A stretch of 28,121 nucleotides of DNA from Opitutia bacterium UBA7441 (GTDB taxonomy: Bacteria; Verrucomicrobiota; Verrucomicrobiia; Opitutales; Coraliomargaritaceae). Both the position numbers and the translations under genes were made by a program. Location: assembly GCA_002480015.1 (NCBI GenBank), contig DLQD01000071.1, forward strand, positions 1 to 28,121, written 5' to 3'. The notes beneath the pieces are model-generated. The model was not told the origin of the DNA. It saw nothing but the letters and a program-made list of their open reading frames with translations, and did not search any database. Shown here in pieces: positions 1 through 7,175 of this stretch (positions are counted from its first letter, which is position 1; each line of letters begins with the position of its first letter).

Positions 1-148
1 CATTTCAGGTAACCTCGACCAGTTTGCGCAAGGTCCAGCAAACCCAGAAATCCTTTTCGACAGATGAGTCGAATAGTCCGGTTTGGGCGCCTGCTTGCTC
101 GCAGATTAACCGACGGCGTTCTTCTGGGAGTGAGAGGAAACTGTTCAT
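1..148 (-). pseudogene. abiEii: AbiEii-type toxin gene, 5' part, frame broken (partial)
   Basis: The ATG at 148-146 overlaps the stop of the upstream antitoxin gene as ATGA. The frame gives 47 residues with an N-terminal FLSLPEERRR segment and an EKDFWVCWTLRKL block. Both resemble the start of AbiEii/DUF1814 nucleotidyltransferase toxins of type IV toxin-antitoxin systems. The frame then stops at TGA (7-5). Skipping one G at 13/14 would continue as LVELPEM, which fits the leucine-proline stretch normally found there. I therefore infer a one-base insertion that truncates the toxin before its nucleotidyltransferase motifs. A sequencing error is possible, because only four bases follow the stop. 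The family call rests on the N-terminus alone. Confidence 0.62.
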
Positions 149-771
149 GCTTTATCGTTCTGTGGTGTGGCCAGCTTGCGAAAGATATCGGCGATCCATG
201 CAGGTGCACTTCGGATGTCTTTCATGAGTTGCTTGCGGGCGGCATCGTCGAGCCTCCGGTCGAGCTTATCGATGATGTGATCATCCACCCGATCTTTACT
301 TAGATCCTTCAATGCCTGAATGATCAGGCCACTTATTTTGCCTGCGGTCGCCATGTTTTTTGGGGTCGTATTACGCAGAATAATTTGGCGTTTACCTACT
401 TGCACGATTCGTGAGCGACCATCCGTGAGATAGACAACTTTCATCGGAACTTGAGTGCTGAGCCCTAACAGGTTGGCGGCATACGCGCCAGAAGGTTGCA
501 AGCGGATCTCATCGCGCCCGGCGAGCGCCTGAGCAATGTCATCGACGGCCGGTTGCAAGAGGCCTAGTTGCGGGTCGGTCTTCGGGTAGTCGTAGAGACC
601 ACGGGCGAGATTTCTGATGGTGCCTGCATCGCTATGACGCTTGAGTATCGTCGTTAGCGTTGAGCTGCCTGCTAAGTCGTCAAAGTGACTGGGCGTAAAA
701 ACCCAGCCTCTCCCATGGGAAGAGATTCGATTGAGAACCTTTTTATCAATGCTGTCTGAGTGCTTCCCCAT
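145..771 (-). CDS. abiEi: AbiEi-type antitoxin / DUF6088-like regulator
   Basis: The protein has 208 residues from the ATG at 771; a TTG at 810 would add 13. The N-terminal ~70 residues look like a winged-helix domain (GWVFTPSHFDDL, ILKRHSDAGTIRNLARGLYDYP) of the AbiEi/DUF6088 type. The middle (PSGAYAANLLGLSTQVPMKVVYLTDG) is also typical of these antitoxins. In the known type IV systems this protein represses its own operon and neutralises a cognate nucleotidyltransferase by a route that does not need direct binding. Here it overlaps the toxin frame by four bases (ATGA) and lies 75 bases downstream of the integrase, all on the minus strand. It is therefore likely island cargo. The pair could serve phage defence or island maintenance, but the toxin frame looks broken, so the antitoxin may now be an orphan. 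Confidence 0.75.
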   Translation of the reverse strand: MGKHSDSIDKKVLNRISSHGRGWVFTPSHFDDLAGSSTLTTILKRHSDAGTIRNLARGLYDYPKTDPQLGLLQPAVDDIAQALAGRDEIRLQPSGAYAANLLGLSTQVPMKVVYLTDGRSRIVQVGKRQIILRNTTPKNMATAGKISGLIIQALKDLSKDRVDDHIIDKLDRRLDDAARKQLMKDIRSAPAWIADIFRKLATPQNDKA

Positions 772-776
772 TTTTG

Positions 777-812
777 TTTTGGGACAAATTTGTATTAGTA
801 TTTGTCCCAAAA
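777..812 (-). promoter_or_regulatory. 13-bp perfect inverted repeat, likely AbiEi operator
   Basis: Arms at 777-789 (TTTTGGGACAAAT) and 800-812 (ATTTGTCCCAAAA) are exact reverse complements separated by 10 bases. The repeat sits 6 to 41 bases upstream of the antitoxin ATG, where AbiEi proteins are known to bind inverted repeats and repress. The AT-rich spacer could hold promoter elements, but no convincing -35/-10 pair is evident. The role is inferred from position. Confidence 0.55.
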
Positions 813-846
813 GTTTCAGTATTTTAGAAGGCTGTCGACAATAGAA

Positions 847-2118
847 TTAAGGCTTCTTCGTAACCACATACCGCCCGTCCTTCTTCTCCAACTCGGGCAG
901 TGTCTCACCCTTCGGCACGATCTTCCAAAACGCATCTGCCTCCTCGACGCTCTTGAGGTCAAGGTAGTGCTTGCGGATCACCGCCTCCGAATTACCCGCC
1001 TGCAGCGAGGCATCGCCCACCGAGCGGAAGGCTCCGACCGTCATTGAAATAAAGGTGTGGCGCATCACGTCATGCGTAAGCTTGCGCTGCTCTCGCACGT
1101 CCACCCACAAGTCACGAAAGCGCCGAGTAGGGATGATCGGGTATTCCTCGATCGGGTATTTCTCCAGCCACTTCACCAAGTTGGGCTGCATCTTGATCGT
1201 GCGCTTCTCGTTCACCTTCGAGGCCTCGGGCTCGATGATGATCACGCCGGTATCGAATCGAAAATCCTTCGCCTGCAGTTTCTTGATTTCGCCATCCTTC
1301 CAGTCGGGCCGGATTCCAGCGAACAAGGTCAATGCGTAGTAGGGCACCATGCAGCCGGGCTTGCCCCAAAATGTGCCGTCTTTGTTCTGTGGACCTTTGT
1401 AAGTTTCCAGCCACTCCATGAAATCGGTGGCTTCCTCCGCGCTCAGGGTGTCAGCGGTCCCGCGAGCCTTCTTTACTTTGAACTTCGGCACTTCGAGGAT
1501 GATGTCCTCAGCCACATATTTCTTAGAGAGACAGAATTTAAAGAAGGTGCTCAAGTAGCCCCGGCGGTTATTCCATGTCTTAAGGGAGGGCACCGCCTTC
1601 GAACGGCCCAGCGGAGCGTCCAGGTATTCGCGAATCTCGTCCGCTTGGATTTCCCCGACAATGCGCTCGCCGAAATAGCTGGAGAACTTGTCCATCTCGA
1701 TCCGAATGGCACGTTCCTGACGGCGCGAAATCAAACCGCGATCGAACTCCTTCGACTTTTCGTCGGTGTATTTGGTGACGGCCTCAGCGACCGACATCGA
1801 CTCGGCCGCTTCCTTGTAATGGTCCAAAAAAAAGCGCACTGCAAAAGTCAGAGGCTTCGTCGAGCCCGACCGCTTGAGGAGATTGACCGCCGCGATCGCC
1901 TCACGGTTCTGATCATGCGTCAGAGTCGTCCAGACAGTCTGGCCTTCGGACTCATCCTTCAGATACTCGATGTCGAGTTCTTGACGAAATGCCACAGCGG
2001 CATCCCGGGTCTTGAAATTCTTACGGACGGTCTTGCCATCCAGGGTGCCGGAAACCCGAAAGGCCTTACTGCCGGTCTTGTTGGTGAACGGGGTGATCTT
2101 GAATCTATGCTTGGCCAT
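847..2118 (-). CDS. int: tyrosine recombinase (integrase) of an ssrA-integrated island
   Basis: The protein has 423 residues from the ATG at 2118; a longer frame to 2169 would run into the ssrA terminator and is unlikely. The N-terminal ~60 residues resemble an arm-binding region (GTLDGKTVRKNFKTRDAA). Residues ~105-210 resemble a core-binding SAM-like domain, and 225-400 form the catalytic domain. Visible catalytic positions are R270 (AGIR), K301, R353 (DVMRHTF) and Y385 (IRKHY). The usual histidine three residues before the second arginine is D350, with H349 one step further away, and the last histidine position is N376 (AGNSEAV). Such changes occur in divergent integrases. The gene starts 68 bases from the 3' end of ssrA, a classic integration site, and probably catalyses insertion and excision of the element running leftwards. 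Confidence 0.88.
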   Translation of the reverse strand: MAKHRFKITPFTNKTGSKAFRVSGTLDGKTVRKNFKTRDAAVAFRQELDIEYLKDESEGQTVWTTLTHDQNREAIAAVNLLKRSGSTKPLTFAVRFFLDHYKEAAESMSVAEAVTKYTDEKSKEFDRGLISRRQERAIRIEMDKFSSYFGERIVGEIQADEIREYLDAPLGRSKAVPSLKTWNNRRGYLSTFFKFCLSKKYVAEDIILEVPKFKVKKARGTADTLSAEEATDFMEWLETYKGPQNKDGTFWGKPGCMVPYYALTLFAGIRPDWKDGEIKKLQAKDFRFDTGVIIIEPEASKVNEKRTIKMQPNLVKWLEKYPIEEYPIIPTRRFRDLWVDVREQRKLTHDVMRHTFISMTVGAFRSVGDASLQAGNSEAVIRKHYLDLKSVEEADAFWKIVPKGETLPELEKKDGRYVVTKKP

Positions 2119-2155
2119 AATAAAAAAAAGTTGCAGATTTGAATCTGCAACTTTT
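2119..2155 (-). terminator. rho-independent terminator of ssrA
   Basis: Arms at 2126-2138 and 2143-2155 pair perfectly over 13 bases with a 4-base loop. On the minus strand the stem is followed by a run of eight T within 2122-2129, partly shared with the stem. It lies 31 bases beyond the tmRNA 3' end. The integrase ATG (2118) follows immediately, so int cannot be read from the ssrA promoter without read-through. Confidence 0.85.
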
Positions 2156-2183
2156 GGCCATACCCCCATAAATACAAGGCTTA

Positions 2184-2530
<347 letters not shown>

Positions 2531-2602
2531 TTTGGAAAATAGCGAATGATAAATGGCGGAGGACGAATCCTGCGCCTGCATATCGCTGAAAAGGTTTTTA
2601 CG

Positions 2603-2637
2603 GAAAGAACTTTGTCCGTTGTTACGGAGGTTCTTTC
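2603..2637. repeat. hairpin-forming inverted repeat
   Basis: GAAAGAAC (2603-2610) pairs with GTTCTTTC (2630-2637). Inside it TCCGT and ACGGA form a second stem. There is no T-run on either side, so it is not a typical terminator. It lies 73 bases upstream of the ssrA 5' end. Function unknown. Confidence 0.45.
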
Positions 2638-2910
2638 AAAGAACTAATTTAACCTCGCTCAAAATTGTCCAAATGCAAGCGTGAACTATCATGGTTTGTT
2701 CGCGGCTCCAGGTGAGGATGGAGGATTTTGGCGGCTGATCGTCTCATCGACGAGTCTGCGCACACGTGTAGCAGCTCGGAATCGTCATACTCACTGCTTA
2801 CTCTCGCTTTAAAATAACCGCTGCGTTCAAAAATCACGTTTGGTGGCGGTGCTTGGCATCGATTACAAAACCCACGTTACATAAGTGCGATTGGTGCAAT
2901 CCAGGCAAGA

Positions 2911-2939
2911 AAAAGCCCTCCTCTTAAAGAGAAAGGCTT
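2911..2939 (-). terminator. terminator of the small basic protein gene
   Basis: On the minus strand AAGCCTTTCTCTT (2939-2927) pairs with AAGAGGAGGGCTT (2925-2913), using two G-U pairs, and is followed by a short T-run. It lies 29 bases after the stop codon of the small basic protein gene. Confidence 0.75.
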
Positions 2940-2967
2940 GTTGCTGAAGATTATAAACTCGAGTGGT

Positions 2968-3126
2968 TTAATCTTCGGGCTTCGTTTTTTTGAGGCCGAT
3001 GACGCGATTGCCATCTTCCCACTGTCCACGTTTGCGGAGCAAATCGACGCGCTCGAAGCGTTTGAGAACTGTGCGATTCTTTTTACCGCCGCCGCCGGCG
3101 GCCTTGAAACTGTTGTGTTGTGACAT
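2968..3126 (-). CDS. small basic protein, Verrucomicrobia/Chlamydia/Planctomycete family
   Basis: The protein has 52 residues. It begins MSQHNSFK, has a glycine run at residues 11-14, then KKNRTVLKRFERVDLLRKRG and a C-terminal VIGLKKTKPED. This matches the short, lysine- and arginine-rich family conserved across Verrucomicrobia, Chlamydiae and Planctomycetes (the TIGR04137 type). Its function is not established; charge and size suggest RNA or ribosome binding, but that is inference. The gene is monocistronic, with its own terminator. A possible promoter lies upstream, with TTGATC and TTTATT about 17 bases apart. An AAGG lies about 10 bases before the ATG. It is a good taxonomic marker for this window. 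Confidence 0.9.
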   Translation of the reverse strand: MSQHNSFKAAGGGGKKNRTVLKRFERVDLLRKRGQWEDGNRVIGLKKTKPED

Positions 3127-3561
3127 AATAGAAACCTTGTTAAAAGTGAAAGCGGTGGAATAAATGGGGGCATGTGCTAAAGATCAAGGCTTAATGCGGA
3201 TAATTTTCGCACTATTTTGGAGCTATTACGGATCACGGATGCATGCAGAGCTTTTCAAGCTTCGCAGGTTACCGAACCCACGCTGGCCAACAAGTCCGAG
3301 CGGTAGATCGCTGCCGCAGCTTGATTCTCTGGGCAGCTTGTAATGTCAAGCAGGCTTGGCACATCAAGCGGGCGCCATTAAATCCACGGGGGGCATAAAC
3401 TACAAGATTTGCCGGAACTGGTCCCGCACCTAAAGGAACGGACGTACGTATGCGACTTTCTTAAGGTGGCCGCCTTAGCCCGAGTTTAAAATTGTATCTA
3501 TATCAACCAACCGGAACATGCTAGGCTTTACAGGAGGGGGTATTCTTGCCAAGCAAAAGTC
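3127..3561. other. 435-base intergenic region before crcB
   Basis: No gene or tRNA was recognised here. The region holds the promoter area of the small basic protein gene at its left end. Structure includes GCTGCC/GGCAGC arms (3310-3315, 3332-3337), a repeated GCAGCTTG (3316-3323 and 3333-3340), and a short TAAGG/CCTTA hairpin at 3462-3477. A strong AGGAGG lies at 3532-3537. I looked for the fluoride riboswitch often found before crcB and did not find its conserved core. Confidence 0.5.
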
Positions 3562-3930
3562 GTGTTAATTCTAATGACATTTTTGGGATGTGCGATGGGT
3601 GGGATGGTGCGTTACCTAGGCATGACACTCGTCAGCCGCGTAGTCGGCGAGCGGTTCCCCTGGGGAACGTTGGCTGTCAATGCCCTGGGCAGCCTCCTGT
3701 TAGGTTTCGTCTTGGGGGGCGAGTTGTTTGCTTCAGGGGGACTACAGGCCTTCCTCGGCATCGGCTTTTGTGGTGGGCTGACGACTTTTTCCACATTCAG
3801 CTTGCAGACCCTGAGTCTAGCGTCGGAGCAGTCATGGGGGAAGGCCTTGGTCAACATTCTGGGGAGTGTGCTGATCTGCCTACTTAGCCTGTTGAGCGGC
3901 TATGCACTTGGAGAGGTCTGGGCTAGATGA
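3562..3930 (+). CDS. crcB: fluoride-specific ion channel CrcB/FluC, subunit 1
   Basis: The protein has 122 residues and about four hydrophobic segments. It shows the family blocks GGMVRY, PWGTLAVNALGSLLLGF and GFCGGLTTFSTFS; the last carries the phenylalanines that line the fluoride path. FluC proteins work as dimers in the inner membrane and expel fluoride. The start is unclear: GTG at 3562 and ATG at 3574 are in frame, yet the strong AGGAGG is more than 20 bases upstream. The stop overlaps the next gene's start as ATGA. Two adjacent family members suggest a heterodimeric channel with subunits in opposite orientation, as known for split pairs in other bacteria. Confidence 0.88.
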   Translation: MLILMTFLGCAMGGMVRYLGMTLVSRVVGERFPWGTLAVNALGSLLLGFVLGGELFASGGLQAFLGIGFCGGLTTFSTFSLQTLSLASEQSWGKALVNILGSVLICLLSLLSGYALGEVWAR

Positions 3931-4337
3931 GAGGATTGTGCAGTCTACAACAGTTGCTTTGGATCGGGCTTGGAAGTGGCCTCGGCGGCGGTCTCCGCTA
4001 TTTACTTGATTCGCTTGTCGTTCTTGCCGGCCTAGCAGTGATGCCTCTTTCGACTCTGTTTATTAATTTGACTGGCTCATTCTTGATAGGCTACCTCGCT
4101 GGGTTATGGGCAACAGGCGGTGCGATGACAGCACATCCTTATAAATGGCATTTCTGGATTACCGGATTCTGTGGAGGATATACCACATTCTCTACTTTCA
4201 GTTGGCACATCTTGGCGCTCGTCCAGAAGGGAGAAGGTAGCTTGGCCGGTGCCTATGCCGCGGGTAGTATCGCCCTCGGATTAATTGCTGTTTGGATGGG
4301 TCTTTCGCTCGCAATGAGAAAGCAGAGTGCTACATAA
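3927..4337 (+). CDS. crcB: fluoride-specific ion channel CrcB/FluC, subunit 2
   Basis: The protein has 136 residues and four predicted membrane segments. Family signatures are GGGLRYLLDS, PLSTLFINLTGSFLIGY and GFCGGYTTFSTFSWH. It is clearly related to the preceding gene yet distinct from it, so this is a tandem pair rather than a recent duplicate. Translation is probably coupled to the first gene through the 4-base ATGA overlap. Its stop precedes the psd start by 11 bases, so the three genes form one operon. Together the two subunits would form the fluoride exporter. Confidence 0.88.
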   Translation: MRGLCSLQQLLWIGLGSGLGGGLRYLLDSLVVLAGLAVMPLSTLFINLTGSFLIGYLAGLWATGGAMTAHPYKWHFWITGFCGGYTTFSTFSWHILALVQKGEGSLAGAYAAGSIALGLIAVWMGLSLAMRKQSAT

Positions 4338-4348
4338 GCAAGCTGAGT

Positions 4349-5260
4349 ATGTCACAAACCACGCGATACAACGCACCGATCGAATTCTACAACCGGGCCA
4401 CCGGCGAGTTGGAGACCGAGGATGTTTACGGGGAAGGCTTCCTACGCTGGGCCTATGGGAATCCCCTTGGTCGACTGACTGTTGCAGTGGCAGTCAAACG
4501 ACTCTGGTTTTCCCGCTGGTATGGCTGGCGGATGGATCAGCGGAAAAGCAGGGCGAAGGTGGGCCCTTTTATCGAAAACTACGGCGTCGACCCGAGGGAT
4601 TTCGCGGATCCGATCGAGCGCTACGAGAGCTTTAACGAGTTTTTCTACCGCCGCCTAAAAGCAGTGGCACGGCCGGTGGACACGGATCCGAAGTCAGCAG
4701 TTTTTCCGGCGGATGGTCGTCATCTGGCGATCGAGAACGTGGACGGTGCGGATCGGTTTTATATCAAAGGACAGTCGTTTGATTTGGCGAAGTTCGTCGG
4801 CGATGTGGGGCTCGCTCAAACTTTCAGGGGCGGCTCAATGTTGATCTCGCGGCTTTGCCCGGTCGACTATCACCGCTACCATTTCCCGGTTTCGGGCGTA
4901 GCGGGCGCCGTGCAGGTGCTGGACGGGACTTTGCGCTCCGTCAGTCCACTCGCCCTGCGGCGGCAGCTATCGATTCTTTGGGAGAACCGCCGTGCGCGCA
5001 CAGTGGTGGAATCCCCCGAATTCGGCAAGGTGCTGGTGATGGAAATCGGCGCGACCTGCGTCGGAGGCATGCATTCCACCTTTGAACCGGGCGCGGTCGA
5101 GAAGGGCGGGGACAAAGGGTATTTCTCCTTCGGCGGTTCCTGCGTGACGACGATATTCCAAAAAGGGGCGATTCGCCTGGATGCCGACCTGTTGGAGCAG
5201 GCGGCAGAGGGGCGGGAAGTCTATGCCAAGATGGGTGAGCGCTGCGGTGTGTGCTCATAA
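4349..5260 (+). CDS. psd: phosphatidylserine decarboxylase proenzyme
   Basis: The protein has 303 residues from the ATG at 4349; a longer frame runs back into crcB and is rejected. It converts phosphatidylserine to phosphatidylethanolamine at the inner membrane. Visible features are the FPADGRH block (D122), the DYHRYHFP block (H175 and H178), and the self-cleavage site at residues 262-265, GGSC. There S264 would become the pyruvoyl group. The usual residue after this serine is threonine, so the cysteine is a small departure. The N-terminal ~60 residues contain a hydrophobic, tryptophan-rich stretch that may associate with the membrane. It follows the crcB pair by 11 bases, so co-transcription is likely, although no functional link is known. 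Confidence 0.9.
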   Translation: MSQTTRYNAPIEFYNRATGELETEDVYGEGFLRWAYGNPLGRLTVAVAVKRLWFSRWYGWRMDQRKSRAKVGPFIENYGVDPRDFADPIERYESFNEFFYRRLKAVARPVDTDPKSAVFPADGRHLAIENVDGADRFYIKGQSFDLAKFVGDVGLAQTFRGGSMLISRLCPVDYHRYHFPVSGVAGAVQVLDGTLRSVSPLALRRQLSILWENRRARTVVESPEFGKVLVMEIGATCVGGMHSTFEPGAVEKGGDKGYFSFGGSCVTTIFQKGAIRLDADLLEQAAEGREVYAKMGERCGVCS

Positions 5261-5409
5261 GTAGCTGATCTTGTAAATTGTTGCGAGCATAAGTGGCCGG
5301 GCTCGTTTGTTGGCTTCATCGATCCAAAATTCTTAGGATTTCGGCTATTTGCGAAACAGACAGGAATGCACGCAGCCTTCGACCAAGCTCAGTCGATGAA
5401 AGCGTCGCG

Positions 5410-6279
5410 TCACGAAGGGATGTGTCCGGCTCGTGCTGCGGCAAACAGATACTGCTGAGCATAGCCTGACGTATTGCCGAAATGGACACGAGCGAAGTCC
5501 TGAAGTTGTGGCAGCTTCCAGCCCTCCAGCAGGTAGGCGCGATTCAGGATTTTCTCAACCCATGTATCGATAGGAAAGGCCTCCAAGCGGCCTGCCCCGA
5601 ATAGGAGTGTACAATCGGCGATCTTCCGACCGACCCCGGGCAGTTCCATTAGCCGGGCGCGGGCTTGATGGGTCGGGGCGCGTTCCGTGGCCTCTAACCA
5701 GCCGGGCCTGGAGGCGAGGTATAGCGCAGTCTGATGGATGTAGCGTGCCCGGTAGCCGAGCTTAGCGGCGCGGAGACGAGCTTCGCCGGCTGCGGCAATC
5801 ACTGGCCAAGTGGGTAAGGCATGGCTTCCATCCGCGAGTGGGGCACCCATATCCAGCGCGATGGCCTCACAGATCGCTTGTATTTGAGGAATCTGTTTAG
5901 TGGAGCTGCAGAGAAAACAGAAAAGCGTTTCCGCAAAAGGTTGGCGAAGGATCCGCAGCCCGGAGAAGTGTTGGATCGCGGTAGATAAGATCGAGTCATT
6001 CCGCCAAGGCAGGGCGTCGCTTAGTTGGTAGAAATCAGTTTCGCAGGCGAAGTAGCTGCGGAGGTTTTGAAGGGCACTCGTCCGATCGACAGATGCTGGT
6101 AGAGCGAAGTGGACTGCTCCATCCAAATACCGCAGCCGAACAACGTTGGAACTCCAGCGGCCTTCGTAATAATCATCAATTTGTCGCCAGCGGAAGGCTT
6201 GCCCACCGCACAGCGTCTCCTTGAATGAAGACTGTGTAAAAGTCGGGGCGTCTTTCCATCTGCACCAATCTTGGAACAT
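5410..6279 (-). CDS. ogg: OGG1-type 8-oxoguanine DNA glycosylase / AP lyase
   Basis: The protein has 289 residues from the ATG at 6279, which has a GGAAAAG eight bases upstream; a start at 6342 would add 21 residues. The N-terminal region has ETLCGGQAFRWRQ, the OGG N-domain signature. The middle has the CSSTKQIPQI helix. The helix-hairpin-helix ELPGVGRKIADC supplies catalytic K219, and the following FPIDTW supplies D238, the general acid/base. The family removes 8-oxoguanine paired with cytosine and nicks the strand. This looks like the eukaryote-like OGG1 class rather than MutM. It is convergent with psd and shows no operon partner. Confidence 0.9.
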   Translation of the reverse strand: MFQDWCRWKDAPTFTQSSFKETLCGGQAFRWRQIDDYYEGRWSSNVVRLRYLDGAVHFALPASVDRTSALQNLRSYFACETDFYQLSDALPWRNDSILSTAIQHFSGLRILRQPFAETLFCFLCSSTKQIPQIQAICEAIALDMGAPLADGSHALPTWPVIAAAGEARLRAAKLGYRARYIHQTALYLASRPGWLEATERAPTHQARARLMELPGVGRKIADCTLLFGAGRLEAFPIDTWVEKILNRAYLLEGWKLPQLQDFARVHFGNTSGYAQQYLFAAARAGHIPS

Positions 6280-6398
6280 GCAGTCTTTTCCGGATACAGC
6301 GTGGCTATTTTGGATCGTTGTAGTGGCTGCATTAGCTACCATAGACTCGTTCGCGATTTTACAATCTCGTTATATGCTCAGCTAAAGAATTCGCTGCA

Positions 6399-6881
6399 CT
6401 ACAAACTCCAGAGGTAACTTTGTTTTTGAGCGAGTTGAGCACCATTTGCGTCGTTGATCGTAAATCGCCATGCCGCAGGGACACTATTCTTTAGGGGCCA
6501 GTCCTCTCCGGTCAGGCCGATAAAAATCTCGTTCGTGCTTTTGAGCTTATGGGGTAAGGTGAATGCGTGGGTCTGCTTTTCGACTGATTTTGGTGTATAA
6601 AACTCACCGATAATTTGAGTGCCCTTAGGTAGTCGGCGGACATCTTCATTCAGAATGAGTGTGAAGTAGTAGCCTGAGCGCTCATCGGGGTGAGTGCGAA
6701 GGATGACACGATCCCCGGCATTCTCTTTACCCGTCAAGTATTCGCTCACACGCTTAAACTGTTCGGTCTCGATGTAGCGTGGTTTGATCTCCTCTATTTC
6801 AACAGAACTTAGAGCCGGTTTACGCGCTGAAACGCAGCCAAACAGAAGGGAGCAAATGAGAGCGGAGATAAGGAAACGCAT
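6399..6881 (-). CDS. putative lipoprotein of unknown function
   Basis: The protein has 160 residues from the ATG at 6881. A typical lipoprotein signal is present: MRFLISALICSLLFGC, with the lipobox cysteine at residue 16. The rest is soluble and probably rich in beta strands (RSGYYFTLILNEDVRRLPKGTQIIGEFY; TFTLPHKLKS; EIFIGLTGEDWP). It may be a small beta-sandwich protein held on a membrane in the periplasm. I do not recognise the family. It starts five bases after the stop of the oxidoreductase relic, so it may be transcribed with the sugar-metabolism genes upstream. Confidence 0.72.
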   Translation of the reverse strand: MRFLISALICSLLFGCVSARKPALSSVEIEEIKPRYIETEQFKRVSEYLTGKENAGDRVILRTHPDERSGYYFTLILNEDVRRLPKGTQIIGEFYTPKSVEKQTHAFTLPHKLKSTNEIFIGLTGEDWPLKNSVPAAWRFTINDANGAQLAQKQSYLWSL

Positions 6882-6886
6882 AGCAG

Positions 6887-7162
6887 TCAGATTCGTGAGC
6901 CTGCCGAGCTTGTCAAGTGCGCGCCCGTGAGCATATTTCGAACGTAGGGGCGAGAGAACTCGTGCACGGTGCATTCGTTGTCTCCATGGACAAAGTTGGA
7001 GACCAGCCCCACGTAGGTCTTCGGATCCGGCACTTGGACCGAGCCCTCGTTTCCGTAGAGCTGGATCGAGCTGTGTTCGGCCGCGACGACATCGAAGGAG
7101 AAGACCGCCGTGATCATGGCTCCATTGCGAAAGAGTAGAGTGCCCGATGCGTGGGTGTGAGT
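6887..7162 (-). pseudogene. relic of a Gfo/Idh/MocA family oxidoreductase (C-domain fragment)
   Basis: About 90 codons without a proper start encode HTHASGTLLFRNGAMITAV, then SIQLYGNEGSVQVPDPKTY. This is the C-terminal beta-sheet domain of Gfo/Idh/MocA dehydrogenases. The N-terminal Rossmann half is missing, and the end runs into an unrelated tail before TGA at 6887. It starts 14 bases after the stop of an intact gene of the same superfamily. Its sequence differs clearly from that gene's own C-domain, so it is not a recent partial duplicate. More likely it is what remains of a second dehydrogenase gene that once followed. Confidence 0.7.
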
Positions 7163-7175
7163 TGTAGAGTGCCGA

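Larger units (their letters stand above)
2531..2967. other. non-coding stretch upstream of ssrA
   Basis: No credible gene was found in this ~440-base stretch; the short open frames lack family features. It contains the presumed ssrA promoter (next to 2530), a hairpin at 2603-2637, and the terminator of the small basic protein gene at 2911-2939. The rest shows nothing I can name. Confidence 0.6.

Noticed and set aside
1057..2142. 361-codon plus-strand open frame opposite the integrase
   Set aside because: It is the antisense reading of a well-supported tyrosine recombinase with normal codon structure on the minus strand.
2649..2837. 62-codon minus-strand open frame
   Set aside because: No start context, no family resemblance and no neighbour support.
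3380..3561. Fluoride riboswitch before crcB
   Set aside because: The conserved core (GGCGATGG-like start, pseudoknot and CTGATG..CTAC-like end) was not found by eye. A covariance search could still detect a divergent form.
5379..5396. Small TCGAC/GTCGA inverted repeat between psd and the glycosylase gene
   Set aside because: The arms are five bases with an eight-base loop, which can occur by chance. It resembles widespread CTTCGACAAGCTCAG-type repeats but is too short and imperfect to call.
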